Positions 1-7,361 of a DNA stretch of 64,000 bases are shown piece by piece. Position 1 is the stretch's first letter. Each line of letters opens with the position of its first letter. The stretch spans positions 5,146,001 to 5,210,000 of the forward strand of contig OY970265.1 in NCBI GenBank assembly GCA_963715675.1, given 5' to 3'. The DNA comes from DASVWZ01 sp963715675. Lineage in GTDB: Bacteria > Acidobacteriota > Terriglobia > Terriglobales > Acidobacteriaceae. Both the position numbers and the translations under genes were made by a program. The notes below the pieces were generated by a model. That model made no database searches. It was given only the letters and a program-made list of their open reading frames with translations, and was not told the DNA's origin.

Positions 1-2
1 CG

Positions 3-1133
3 GCCCAGGACGAGCAACGCCTGGCATGGCTGCGGCAAGTAGTGGAGTGGCAGCGCGATGTTTCCGATCCCAGCGAGTTTCTTTCCACGCTCAAGGTCGA
101 TCTCTACCCGGAAGAGGTTTACACCTTCACGCCGAAAGGCAAAGTGGTCGTTCTGCCGCGCGAATCGACGCCGATCGACTTCGCCTACACGGTTCACACC
201 GAAGTCGGGCATAGCTGCGTGGGGGCAAAGGTCAACGGGCGTATGGTGCCCCTGCGTCACAAGCTGCACAGTGGCGACATCGTCGAGATCCTGACGCAGC
301 CTGGCCATAAGCCCAGCCGCGATTGGCTGGGCGTGGTCAAATCATCGCGCGCGCGCAACAAGATCAAGCATTGGCTCAACATTCACCAGCGCGAGCGCGC
401 GGTGGAAATCGGGCGCAAGCTGATCGAGAAAGAAGCGCGCAAGTACCGGATCCCGCTGAAGGAAATCAAGGACGAAGAACTGCGCAAGATCGCCGCCGAC
501 TATGGCCTCGGCCAGGCCGACGATCTGATGGCGGGCCTGGGGTACGGGAAATACTCAGCGCGCCAGGTGCTGGCCCGGCTGGTGCCGGCGTCGGAAGCCT
601 CGGTGCCGGCCGAAGCCGAAGGGGAAAAGTCCGGACGGCTGGCCAGCGTGGTGCGCCGGGTTTTCGGCGGCGATCACAGCGAAAATGCCATCCGGGTCAA
701 AGGCCAGGGAGACCTGCTGGTCTACCGGGCGCGCTGCTGCAACCCCATTCGGGGCGAGGCCGTTGTAGGTTACGTGACCCGGGGGAAAGGCGTGGCCGTA
801 CATGCTGTGAATTGCCCCAACGTGATCAACCTGCTCTATGAGCCAGAGCGCCGGATCGACGTGGAATGGGCCCGCGACGATGACACGCCCAGTTCGTACC
901 AGGTAAAGATCACGGTCTTCTGCGATGACCGCTTTGGCATGCTGAAGCAGATCACCTCGGTGATCAGCGACACCAAGACCAACATCCGCAACATCGAGGC
1001 CCGCACCAGCAACGGGCAGGGAAACATCGACGTGATTATGGACATCAGCGACCTGAAGCACCTGGAAAACATCATCAACGGTGTGCGTAAAATCCCCGGG
1101 GTGCACGATGTGCAACGATTGCAGAAGATCTAA
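3..1133 (+). CDS. RelA/SpoT family (p)ppGpp synthetase/hydrolase, C-terminal part (5' truncated by window)
   Basis: The frame is open from the window edge, so the HD hydrolase and synthetase domains lie outside. Counting from nt 3, a TGS domain begins at about residue 39 (VYTFTPKGKV, then HKLHSGDIVEILT). A zinc-finger/RIS-type segment with adjacent cysteines (YRARCCNPIRG) lies near residue 245. A C-terminal ACT domain (YQVKITVFCDDRFGML) fills roughly residues 299-376. This order is the regulatory half of long RSH enzymes, which make and degrade the stringent-response alarmone and sense uncharged tRNA on the ribosome. Whether it is bifunctional (Rel/SpoT) or synthetase-only cannot be judged here. 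The next gene starts 224 nt downstream. Confidence 0.95.
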   Translation, partial: AQDEQRLAWLRQVVEWQRDVSDPSEFLSTLKVDLYPEEVYTFTPKGKVVVLPRESTPIDFAYTVHTEVGHSCVGAKVNGRMVPLRHKLHSGDIVEILTQPGHKPSRDWLGVVKSSRARNKIKHWLNIHQRERAVEIGRKLIEKEARKYRIPLKEIKDEELRKIAADYGLGQADDLMAGLGYGKYSARQVLARLVPASEASVPAEAEGEKSGRLASVVRRVFGGDHSENAIRVKGQGDLLVYRARCCNPIRGEAVVGYVTRGKGVAVHAVNCPNVINLLYEPERRIDVEWARDDDTPSSYQVKITVFCDDRFGMLKQITSVISDTKTNIRNIEARTSNGQGNIDVIMDISDLKHLENIINGVRKIPGVHDVQRLQKI

Positions 1134-1357
1134 GAGCAGTTCTCAGCTTGCAGTTGCCAGATCCTTTTATGGTTGGCAATAGTGGGATGGCCCCAGTGGT
1201 CGTTCCTGTCGGGCCGGGTTTTAGCGGGAAACTGGAAACGGGCAATGGTTTTAGTTGATACGAGGTAGCAACAGATTTAGCCACCGCAGTTTTCATAATG
1301 GCCACAGCCAGTTCCGGGCGAATCCGCCGGGAACAGGCATGAGGCCGGGAGATTCAT

Positions 1358-2338
1358 ATGCCGCTTTTATTGACGAAAGAAGACGTGGTTCGCGTGCTGA
1401 ACATGGGAGACTGCATAGACGTGGTCGGGAAGGCGTTTGCCGAACTGGCGTCGGGCACTGCCGTGCTCCCGCTCAGAATCGGAATTGTCCCGCCGGACGG
1501 TGTGTCCCTGTACATGCCCGCCTATCTTAGGCAGATGGGCGCCCTGGCCTGTAAGATCGTGACCGTTTACAAGAACAACCCGATGCGGCACAATCTGCCG
1601 ACGATCATCGGGAAGGTGCTCCTGCAAGACCCAGTCACCGGCGAAGTGACCTGTATCATGGACGGTGGCTATCTGACGGCGGTTCGGACCGGCGCAGCCA
1701 GTGGGCTGGCGACGAAATACCTTGCCCGGACGGACAAGGGACAGGTGGCGGGGATTATCGGAGCCGGGGTTCAGGCCAAGATGCAGCTCTGGGCGATGGC
1801 AACTGCCAGAGAACTGTCAAGGGCGTATGTCTACGATGTGTCCGCCGACGCGCTGTCGGCGTTCATCCGGGACATGAGCCCCAAACTCGGACTGGAGATT
1901 CTCCCGGCCGATTCGCCGGCGAAGATGCTGGCTGCAGCGGACATCGTCTGTGCGGCGTCATCGTCCTCGATTCCGTTGTTCGATGGCTCCCTGGTGCGAC
2001 CCGGAACCCACATCAACGGAATCGGAAGTCACGCGCCGAACGCGCGCGAACTGGACACAGCTATTATCCAGCGCTCCAGGGTGGTCGTCGATTCGGTGGA
2101 AGCGTGCCTGAAGGAGGCGGGTGACATCATGATCCCGCTGCAAGAGAAGGCGATATCGCAGGCGCACATTCAAACGGAGTTGGGAGAAGTCGTTCTCGGC
2201 CGCAAGCCGGCGCGGACTGGCGATCAGGAGATTACCCTGTTCAAGTCCGTCGGGTTGGCGATTCAGGACGCTGCCGCCGCGAAACTGGTCTATGAGAGGG
2301 CGCGGCAGGCGGGGATTGGACAGGACGTGGTAATGTGA
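1358..2338 (+). CDS. ornithine cyclodeaminase / mu-crystallin family protein
   Basis: The 326-residue length is typical of the OCD/mu-crystallin family. A Rossmann NAD(P)-binding motif (GIIGAGVQAKMQ) is central, and the N-terminal half carries family segments GGYLTAVRTGAASG and KIVTVYKNNP. Members include ornithine cyclodeaminase, L-alanine dehydrogenase and ketimine reductases, and the substrate cannot be set from sequence alone. The ATG is preceded by a GGGAGATT ribosome-binding site. It is followed 182 nt later by a RidA-family gene. RidA proteins clear enamine/imine intermediates that enzymes of this kind can release, so a functional link is reasonable but inferred. Confidence 0.88.
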   Translation: MPLLLTKEDVVRVLNMGDCIDVVGKAFAELASGTAVLPLRIGIVPPDGVSLYMPAYLRQMGALACKIVTVYKNNPMRHNLPTIIGKVLLQDPVTGEVTCIMDGGYLTAVRTGAASGLATKYLARTDKGQVAGIIGAGVQAKMQLWAMATARELSRAYVYDVSADALSAFIRDMSPKLGLEILPADSPAKMLAAADIVCAASSSSIPLFDGSLVRPGTHINGIGSHAPNARELDTAIIQRSRVVVDSVEACLKEAGDIMIPLQEKAISQAHIQTELGEVVLGRKPARTGDQEITLFKSVGLAIQDAAAAKLVYERARQAGIGQDVVM

Positions 2339-2520
2339 GCCTTGGACACTGTGCCAGACAATCCGTCCCAGGTTCGCGAGGCGTCTTCCGCGAAAGCTTC
2401 TACTATCGACTGAACGTCATTCCCATTTGCGTGCGCCCGGCTTGCGCGAGCGCCGCGAGGGTGTGCCTTCAGCCGCCTTTCGAAGACGTCTAAGTTCCTG
2501 TTCCGGTTTTAGGAGCCAGT

Positions 2521-2898
2521 ATGCGCGACGTGATCACAACCAAAGAAGCACCCCAAGCCATCGGGCCATATTCGCAGGCCATTCGGGCAAATGGATTCGT
2601 ATTTACTTCCGGGCTAATTGCCATCGACCCGGTCACGCAGCAGGTGATCACCGGCGATGTTGCCGCGCAGACCGACCGCGTGCTCAAGAATCTTTCCGCT
2701 ATCCTGACCGCGGCGGGCAGCGGCCTGGACCAGGCCGTCCGCACGACCGTTTTCCTGAAGAACATGGGCGACTTCGCGGCCATGAACGAGGTCTACGGCC
2801 GTTATTTTGTTACGGCCCCGCCGGCTCGATCGACGGTGGAAGTGGCGCGTTTGCCGAAGGACGTGCTGGTCGAAATTGACGTGATCGCGCTGGCGTAG
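2521..2898 (+). CDS. RidA/YjgF/Rid family reactive-intermediate deaminase
   Basis: The 125-residue protein has the full Rid fold signature: GPYSQAIRANGFVFTSG near the N-terminus, a central VRTTVFLKNMGDFAAMNEVYGRYF, and the C-terminal arginine motif PPARSTVEV. That arginine (about residue 104) binds the substrate carboxylate in RidA enzymes. They hydrolyse 2-aminoacrylate and related imines made by PLP enzymes, protecting PLP enzymes from damage. The start has a TAGGAGCC ribosome-binding site. It follows an OCD-family gene on the same strand. Confidence 0.93.
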   Translation: MRDVITTKEAPQAIGPYSQAIRANGFVFTSGLIAIDPVTQQVITGDVAAQTDRVLKNLSAILTAAGSGLDQAVRTTVFLKNMGDFAAMNEVYGRYFVTAPPARSTVEVARLPKDVLVEIDVIALA

Positions 2899-2987
2899 GG
2901 CTGAGCCGCAAAGCCCGGGTTCGCCAGCAGCATAGGACCGATATCCACCGGGAGTGATTCGTAGCACAAGTCTGAGGCAGAACAGTC

Positions 2988-3482
2988 CTAGGGCTTGCTG
3001 GCCGCGGCCTTGGGCTCTTCTGCCAGCCGCTTAGAGATCCGGTCTTGTAATACCTGGAAGAACCGTTTGAGGTCGGCGAATGTGGTGGTGGGATCATTGT
3101 TGTAGTCCATCAGGCGGTGGTTGTAGTTCTTGCGGTTCGGAGCGATCTCGTCAATCACGAACCGTGCCTCCTGCATGGCAGCGCTGCGGTGTTGAAATTT
3201 TTCCTTCTCCTCGCCGGTGGCCTTTTCCAACGCGCAATAGAGGCTGAAAGTCCTGGCATCCGGCGGGCAAATCCGCGTGTCGGCACGGTTCCACTTTGAT
3301 GGGGAGTTGAGGATCTTGCGCGCACGCTGGACTATGCGGACGTCGGCCCTGGTCACGGGTGGCTTGGCGTCGGGGTTGTCGATGTCACCGCGGTCGGTGG
3401 ATTGACCTAGAAGCAGGTGGGCGCTCAATACGGCAGCAAAGATCAGTAGTGCGGTGGGAATCTGAGACCAGGGATTTTTCAT
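2988..3482 (-). CDS. secreted or membrane-anchored protein of unknown function
   Basis: I do not recognise this 164-residue protein. It begins with a short basic stretch and a hydrophobic segment (IPTALLIFAAVLSAHLLLG, residues 8-26), consistent with a signal peptide or anchor. The rest is hydrophilic and mostly helical, with conserved-looking pieces TRICPPDARTFSLYCALEKATGE and MDYNNDPTTTFADLKRFFQVLQDRI. Two cysteines near the middle could form a disulfide after export. It converges with the RidA gene and is divergent from the FKBP gene. Coding status rests on the credible signal sequence and non-repetitive composition. Confidence 0.7.
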   Translation of the reverse strand: MKNPWSQIPTALLIFAAVLSAHLLLGQSTDRGDIDNPDAKPPVTRADVRIVQRARKILNSPSKWNRADTRICPPDARTFSLYCALEKATGEEKEKFQHRSAAMQEARFVIDEIAPNRKNYNHRLMDYNNDPTTTFADLKRFFQVLQDRISKRLAEEPKAAASKP

Positions 3483-3656
3483 GGGTTCGGGTGCTCTCGT
3501 TGGTATCTTTCAGACGTATCCGGCCTTCGATTCGTTATCGGGCTTCGATGCGTGAGCATCCGATTCATCAGCATCTCTGCTTTAGCATTCCCACGGTTTT
3601 CAATTAGAATTCAGGAGCAGCTTCAAAAATCCAGAATCATTCAAGGAGTACGCTTC

Positions 3657-4079
3657 ATGCTGAAAACTGCGTTGTTTATGGCCTTCATCTTCCTGGCCGG
3701 TACGGTGTTTGCGCAAGGCCCGACCAAGGTAGAGGGCAAGCCCAAAACCATGGTGGGTGGTCTCGAATACTGGGACATCAAGGAGGGAACCGGGGCGGTG
3801 GCCAAGTCCGGTCAGGATGTCTCAGTGCACTACACCGGATGGCTTACCAACGGCAAGAAATTCGATAGCTCGGTCGATCGCGGACAGCCCTTCCAGTTCC
3901 AATTGGGAGGCGGCCATGTCATTAAGGGATGGGACGAGGGAGTCGCCGGAATGAAAGTCGGCGGCAAGCGGCAGTTGCGGATTCCGCCAGAGTTGGGATA
4001 CGGAGACCGCGGCGCGGGTGGCGTCATTCCGCCGAACGCAACGCTGATCTTCGACGTGGAATTGCTGGGAATCAAGTAA
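3657..4079 (+). CDS. secreted FKBP-type peptidyl-prolyl cis-trans isomerase
   Basis: The start is placed at the ATG at 3657, preceded by AAGGAG, because it gives a clean signal peptide (MLKTALFMAFIFLAGTVFAQ). An upstream in-frame ATG at 3552 lacks this. The 140-residue product is a single FKBP domain with its hallmark pieces: VHYTGWLTNGKKFDSS, FQLGGGHVIKGWDEGV, RQLRIPPELGYG and LIFDVELLGIK. It catalyses prolyl isomerisation, probably in the periplasm as a folding helper. It is monocistronic by spacing, converging with rpmB. Confidence 0.95.
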   Translation: MLKTALFMAFIFLAGTVFAQGPTKVEGKPKTMVGGLEYWDIKEGTGAVAKSGQDVSVHYTGWLTNGKKFDSSVDRGQPFQFQLGGGHVIKGWDEGVAGMKVGGKRQLRIPPELGYGDRGAGGVIPPNATLIFDVELLGIK

Positions 4080-4183
4080 GAGCCTCGACCGCGGAGACGC
4101 CGAAAGCGCAGGGGAAACAAGGGACATTTCAGATTCAGGGAACGGTTTCCCGGCGCGCTCGGCGGTTTCTGTGGTGAGATGTC

Positions 4184-4372
4184 TTAGGCTTTGACCACTT
4201 TGCCGCTGCGGAGGCAGCCGGTGCAGACGCGGATGCGCTTGGTGGCGCCTTTTACCTTGGCTCGCACCGGGCGCAGGTTGACGTTCCAGCGTCGCCGCGA
4301 GGTGTTGTGGGCGTGGCTGATGGTATTGCCAGTTTGCGGCTTCTTGCCGCAGATATCACAAACTTGTGCCAT
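4184..4372 (-). CDS. rpmB: 50S ribosomal protein L28
   Basis: The 62-residue product matches bacterial L28 throughout: the N-terminal MAQVCDICGKKPQTGN, the HAHNTSRRRWNVNLRPVRA core, and a C-terminal VCTGCLRSGKV. It has two CxxC pairs (near residues 5-8 and 52-55), so it is the zinc-binding C+ form. It is a structural protein of the large ribosomal subunit. It stands alone, without rpmG beside it, and converges with the FKBP gene. Confidence 0.97.
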   Translation of the reverse strand: MAQVCDICGKKPQTGNTISHAHNTSRRRWNVNLRPVRAKVKGATKRIRVCTGCLRSGKVVKA

Positions 4373-4447
4373 GACTGCTCCAGACGGGTTTAGATCTTGA
4401 AGTGCAAACCTAGATTCTACCGGAGTTTAGGCAGTTTCGACAACCCA

Positions 4448-5440
4448 ATGCGCGATCTTCGAGGAATCCCAGCCACGCAGCGCCTTCCTTTCGCCGTACT
4501 GCTGCTGGCGAGCCTGCTCTGCTTCGGGCAAAGCGCCGACATGCTCAAGAGCCTCGACTACGACCACAATGCTGCCCTCGATATCAAGGAATCCGGCGTA
4601 GAAAAGCGCGGAGACGTTGCCATCCATGACATCTCCTATGCCAGTCCGAAGGGCGGCCGGGTGCCGGCATACCTGGTGGTGCCCGCCGGCAAAGGTCCTT
4701 TCGCTGCCGTGATCTGGGGACACTGGTATTGGGAAAACTCCGAGTTCCGGAATCGCAAGGAATTCCTTGATGAGGCGGTAGCCATGGCTTCAGCGGGCGT
4801 GGTTTCGCTATTGCCGGACGGACCTGTTGCCCGGCCCGGACACGTGGAGGACAACACGCCTTTGAACGAGCAACAGGTCAGGGACCTCATTCAGTCCATC
4901 GTGGACATGTGACGCGGCGCGGACCTGCTGCTGGCGCGAGACGATGTTGATCCGAAGCGTCTTGGTTATGTCGGCCATAGTTACAATGCGAGCGTCGGCG
5001 GGTTCCTGAGCGGTATCGACCAACGCTTCGCCGCATTTGTTCTGATGGCGGGAGGGTTGTCGGATGCGGATGATCTGAAGTCTTCGGACGTGCAGCAGTA
5101 CCGGCAGAAGGTTGGGGCGGCGAAATTCGACGGTTTTGTTGCCAAGTACGCTTGGCTTGATCCGGGCAAGTTCGTCTCGCATTCCGCGCCAGCGTATGTC
5201 TTCCTGCAGTACGCAAGCCAGGAAAAATTCCTCAACCCGGAACGGGCGCGCCAGTATGCCGCGCTGGTGAGCGAACCCAAGCGCTTTAAGGAGTATGGCG
5301 CGCCTCATGCCCTCAATGCGGAAGCGCGCCGCGACCGGATCGCGTTCCTGACCGAGCAACTCAAGCTCAAAGCGCTGGATCCAGCGGTAATCGTGAAGAT
5401 TCCGGATTTGCCTCAGCCGCCGGAGCCCAAGGAACCGTAG
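4448..5440 (+). pseudogene. secreted dienelactone-hydrolase-like alpha/beta hydrolase with an in-frame TGA
   Basis: A signal peptide (MRDLRGIPATQRLPFAVLLL...) starts at 4448, with an alternative ATG at 4397. Family segments follow: VPAYLVVPAGKGPFAAVIWGHWYW, then VVSLLPDGP. The frame ends at TGA 4910-4912 inside a conserved stretch and resumes in the same frame as RRGADLLLARDDVDPKRLGYVGHSYNAS and on to a natural end at 5440. Related hydrolases usually read VDLRRAVDLL here, so a CGA-to-TGA change of an arginine codon is the simplest explanation. The nucleophile elbow is GHSYN rather than the usual GxSxG, so the second glycine is also lost. Probably a recent pseudogene; a sequencing error or readthrough is possible. 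Confidence 0.8.
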
Positions 5441-5533
5441 GCTGCGGAACTCGGCGGCCAGTCCCGTGACGCATTTTGCTGCTTCCATCTACAATGGGTA
5501 AAGTTTCCGAATTCATAGATCAAGGAGAGAGCA

Positions 5534-5959
5534 ATGCAACGCAAAGCGAGCGCAGTCTGGAAGGGTGGGCTGAAGGATGGAAAGGGCGCAGTTTCCGGCA
5601 CCAGCGAAGCACTCAGGAACACGCCGTACTCGTTTGCCACACGGTTTGAGAACACTCCGGGGACGAATCCGGAAGAGTTGATTGCGGCGGCTCATGCGGC
5701 CTGTTTCTCGATGGCGTTGTCGGCGCAGTTAGGCGGCGCAAACCTGACGCCTTCGAGCATTGAGACTTCCGCGACCCTGAGTCTGGAGAAACTCGACTCC
5801 GGGTGGACGATCACCACCGTGCACCTGGACGTGGTGGGACGCGTGCCGGGCGCCAGTGATGAAACATTTCAGAAGCTGGCCGCGGACGCCAAGGCGAACT
5901 GCCCGGTGTCGAAGGTGCTCAAGGCCAACATCACCATGAATGCCAAGCTGGAAGGCTGA
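5534..5959 (+). CDS. OsmC family peroxiredoxin
   Basis: The 141-residue length is typical of OsmC/Ohr proteins. Two redox cysteines sit in their family contexts: AHAACFSMALS at about residue 59 and ANCPVSKVLKA at about residue 125. The N-terminal RKASAVWKGGLKDGKG and the NPEELIAAAHAACF motif favour OsmC over Ohr. These enzymes reduce organic hydroperoxides with a cysteine pair, usually coupled to lipoylated proteins. An AAGGAGAGAG ribosome-binding site precedes the ATG. Confidence 0.94.
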   Translation: MQRKASAVWKGGLKDGKGAVSGTSEALRNTPYSFATRFENTPGTNPEELIAAAHAACFSMALSAQLGGANLTPSSIETSATLSLEKLDSGWTITTVHLDVVGRVPGASDETFQKLAADAKANCPVSKVLKANITMNAKLEG

Positions 5960-5971
5960 GTGGCTGCCGCG

Positions 5972-5999
5972 TTGACAGCCAACAGCACCCCTGTAGAAT
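5972..5999 (+). promoter_or_regulatory. predicted sigma-70 promoter for tRNA-Leu
   Basis: TTGACA (5972-5977), a 16-nt spacer and TAGAAT (5994-5999) lie 57 nt before the tRNA. Transcription would begin near 6006 and give a precursor with a leader of about 50 nt. No other gene starts nearby on this strand. Confidence 0.6.
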
Positions 6000-6056
6000 A
6001 GTAGTGTAGTTCTCACCTGAAAGGTGAACGCCAGGGTTCGCGGCGTAACTCACTTT

Positions 6057-6143
6057 GCCGAAGTGGCGGAATTGGCAGACGCGCATGGTTCAGGTCCATG
6101 TACCCGCAAGGGTGTGGGGGTTCGAGTCCCTTCTTCGGCACCA
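6057..6143 (+). tRNA. tRNA-Leu (anticodon CAG)
   Basis: The acceptor arms GCCGAAG (6057-6063) and CTTCGGC (6133-6139) pair perfectly. Discriminator A and an encoded CCA end the gene at 6143. The anticodon stem CATGG/CCATG closes the loop TTCAGGT, giving anticodon CAG, which reads CUG. The long variable arm (around ACCCGCAAGGGTG) marks a class II tRNA, and GGTTCGAGTCC is the T-loop region. Both strands of this gene yield spurious open frames. Confidence 0.96.
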
Positions 6144-6503
6144 AGATTTCTAAGGCGTTGGAAATAGAGGAAAAGTCATTCCGGCTACCGGACGCGGCTA
6201 CCCGGAAAGCTGATTTTCCTGGAAAACTCAGTATTGGCTTCTCAGGAGAAGAAAGCCAATGCCGAGGACATGCGTTACCGGCAGGCGTTCTATCGCTCCT
6301 GCAAGGCATACCGCGTGACCGGCACATTCGCCGATTTCCCGGGCGACGGATTCACACACTTGCGGCTGCTGCGGGAAACCCATTCTTGACCACTGGGAGC
6401 TAAGCGCCGCTTTCCGCTTGGATTCGCTCGGTTTGTCCAGGTCGTCAGCCGATCAGGTCCCTCGACTGAAGTACGGTTGCGATGAGTTGCAGGCGTTTCC
6501 GCG
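6144..6503. other. 360-nt spacer between tRNA-Leu and the hemolysin III-family gene
   Basis: No convincing gene. A short plus-strand frame from ATG 6270 to stop 6387-6389 encodes 39 residues (MRYRQAFYRSCKAYRVTG...) and is open upstream to about 6170. It has no ribosome-binding site and I recognise no homologue. I see no integrase or attachment-site duplication after the tRNA. Confidence 0.4.
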
Positions 6504-7169
6504 TCAGGGGCGCGGCTGGGCAACATAGAAGAGCACGGCGAAGTAGTGACAGGCGCTTCCGGCCAGCACAAAGAGATGCCATAACGCGTGGAAATAAGAC
6601 AGGCGGTCGAACGCGAAGAAGACTATGCCCACGGTATAGAGCAGGCCACCCAGCACAATCCAGACTATGCCGTGCCAGGTGAGAGCGTGCAGTAAAGGAC
6701 GCATCACGAACACGCCCAGCCAACCCATTCCCACATACACGACGACCGAGGCAACGACGAAACGTCCGATTGCGAAACTCTTAAACAGAATTCCCAGGAC
6801 AGCGAAGCCCCACACAATGGCGAACAGAAGCCATCCCGACCGCCCGCGCAGCGACACCAGAGCGAAGGGAGTATAGGTTCCGGCGATCAGAAGATAGATT
6901 GCCGAATGATCAATGATTTGCAGAACGTGACGCGCGCGGGTGCGAACGAGGGAGTGATACAGAGTAGAGCAGACATAGACCAGCACCAGTGTGCAGCCAA
7001 AGACCAAGCAACTGGCAAACTGCCAGGCCGTCCCACCCACCGTAGTGACCACCAGTACAATCGCTCCTGCGAGAGCGAGCGCCGCTCCGACGCCATGGGT
7101 AACGGAGTTCGCTATGATGTCGCCCAGCCTGTGTTCCCTGACCATAAGAAGATGCGGCGTTCCCGGCAA
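6504..7169 (-). CDS. hemolysin III / YqfA-type PAQR family membrane protein
   Basis: The 221-residue protein has about seven hydrophobic segments. The PAQR/HlyIII family histidine and serine motifs are present: VCSTLYHSLV, LQIIDHSAIYLLIAGTYTPF, and the C-terminal DRLSYFHALWHLFVLAGSACHYFAVLFY. These residues are thought to form a metal site in a hydrolase-like membrane core. The bacterial role is uncertain despite the hemolysin name. The N-terminus is REHRLGDIIANSVTHGVGAAL. It stands alone, transcribed away from the tRNA. Confidence 0.92.
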   Translation of the reverse strand: MPGTPHLLMVREHRLGDIIANSVTHGVGAALALAGAIVLVVTTVGGTAWQFASCLVFGCTLVLVYVCSTLYHSLVRTRARHVLQIIDHSAIYLLIAGTYTPFALVSLRGRSGWLLFAIVWGFAVLGILFKSFAIGRFVVASVVVYVGMGWLGVFVMRPLLHALTWHGIVWIVLGGLLYTVGIVFFAFDRLSYFHALWHLFVLAGSACHYFAVLFYVAQPRP

Positions 7170-7361
7170 GACGCCGGAGATCGTCCTGCCTGTGTTGAAC
7201 GCGCCCCGTCATAACTGTCCGGAAGAGCTGCAGCAGAAACTCAGTTGGGCGTTGCGTTGTACAGCAGACGCCAGCCGGCAGCTTCATCGTACTTTCTTTG
7301 GAAAGTTGTCACCCAGGCTCTGCCAATGGGCACCAACGACGAGTGCAGACAGCCCACTCGA

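Noticed and set aside
4910..4912. TGA as selenocysteine
   Set aside because: The site is not an active-site position in this hydrolase family, and no SECIS-like hairpin is seen just after it.
6013..6327. 104-residue minus-strand ORF containing KKGLEPPHPCGYMDLNHARLP
   Set aside because: That motif is the well-known false translation of the antisense of tRNA-Leu.
6144..6503. Integrated element after tRNA-Leu
   Set aside because: No integrase, no duplicated tRNA 3' end, and no mobile-element genes nearby.
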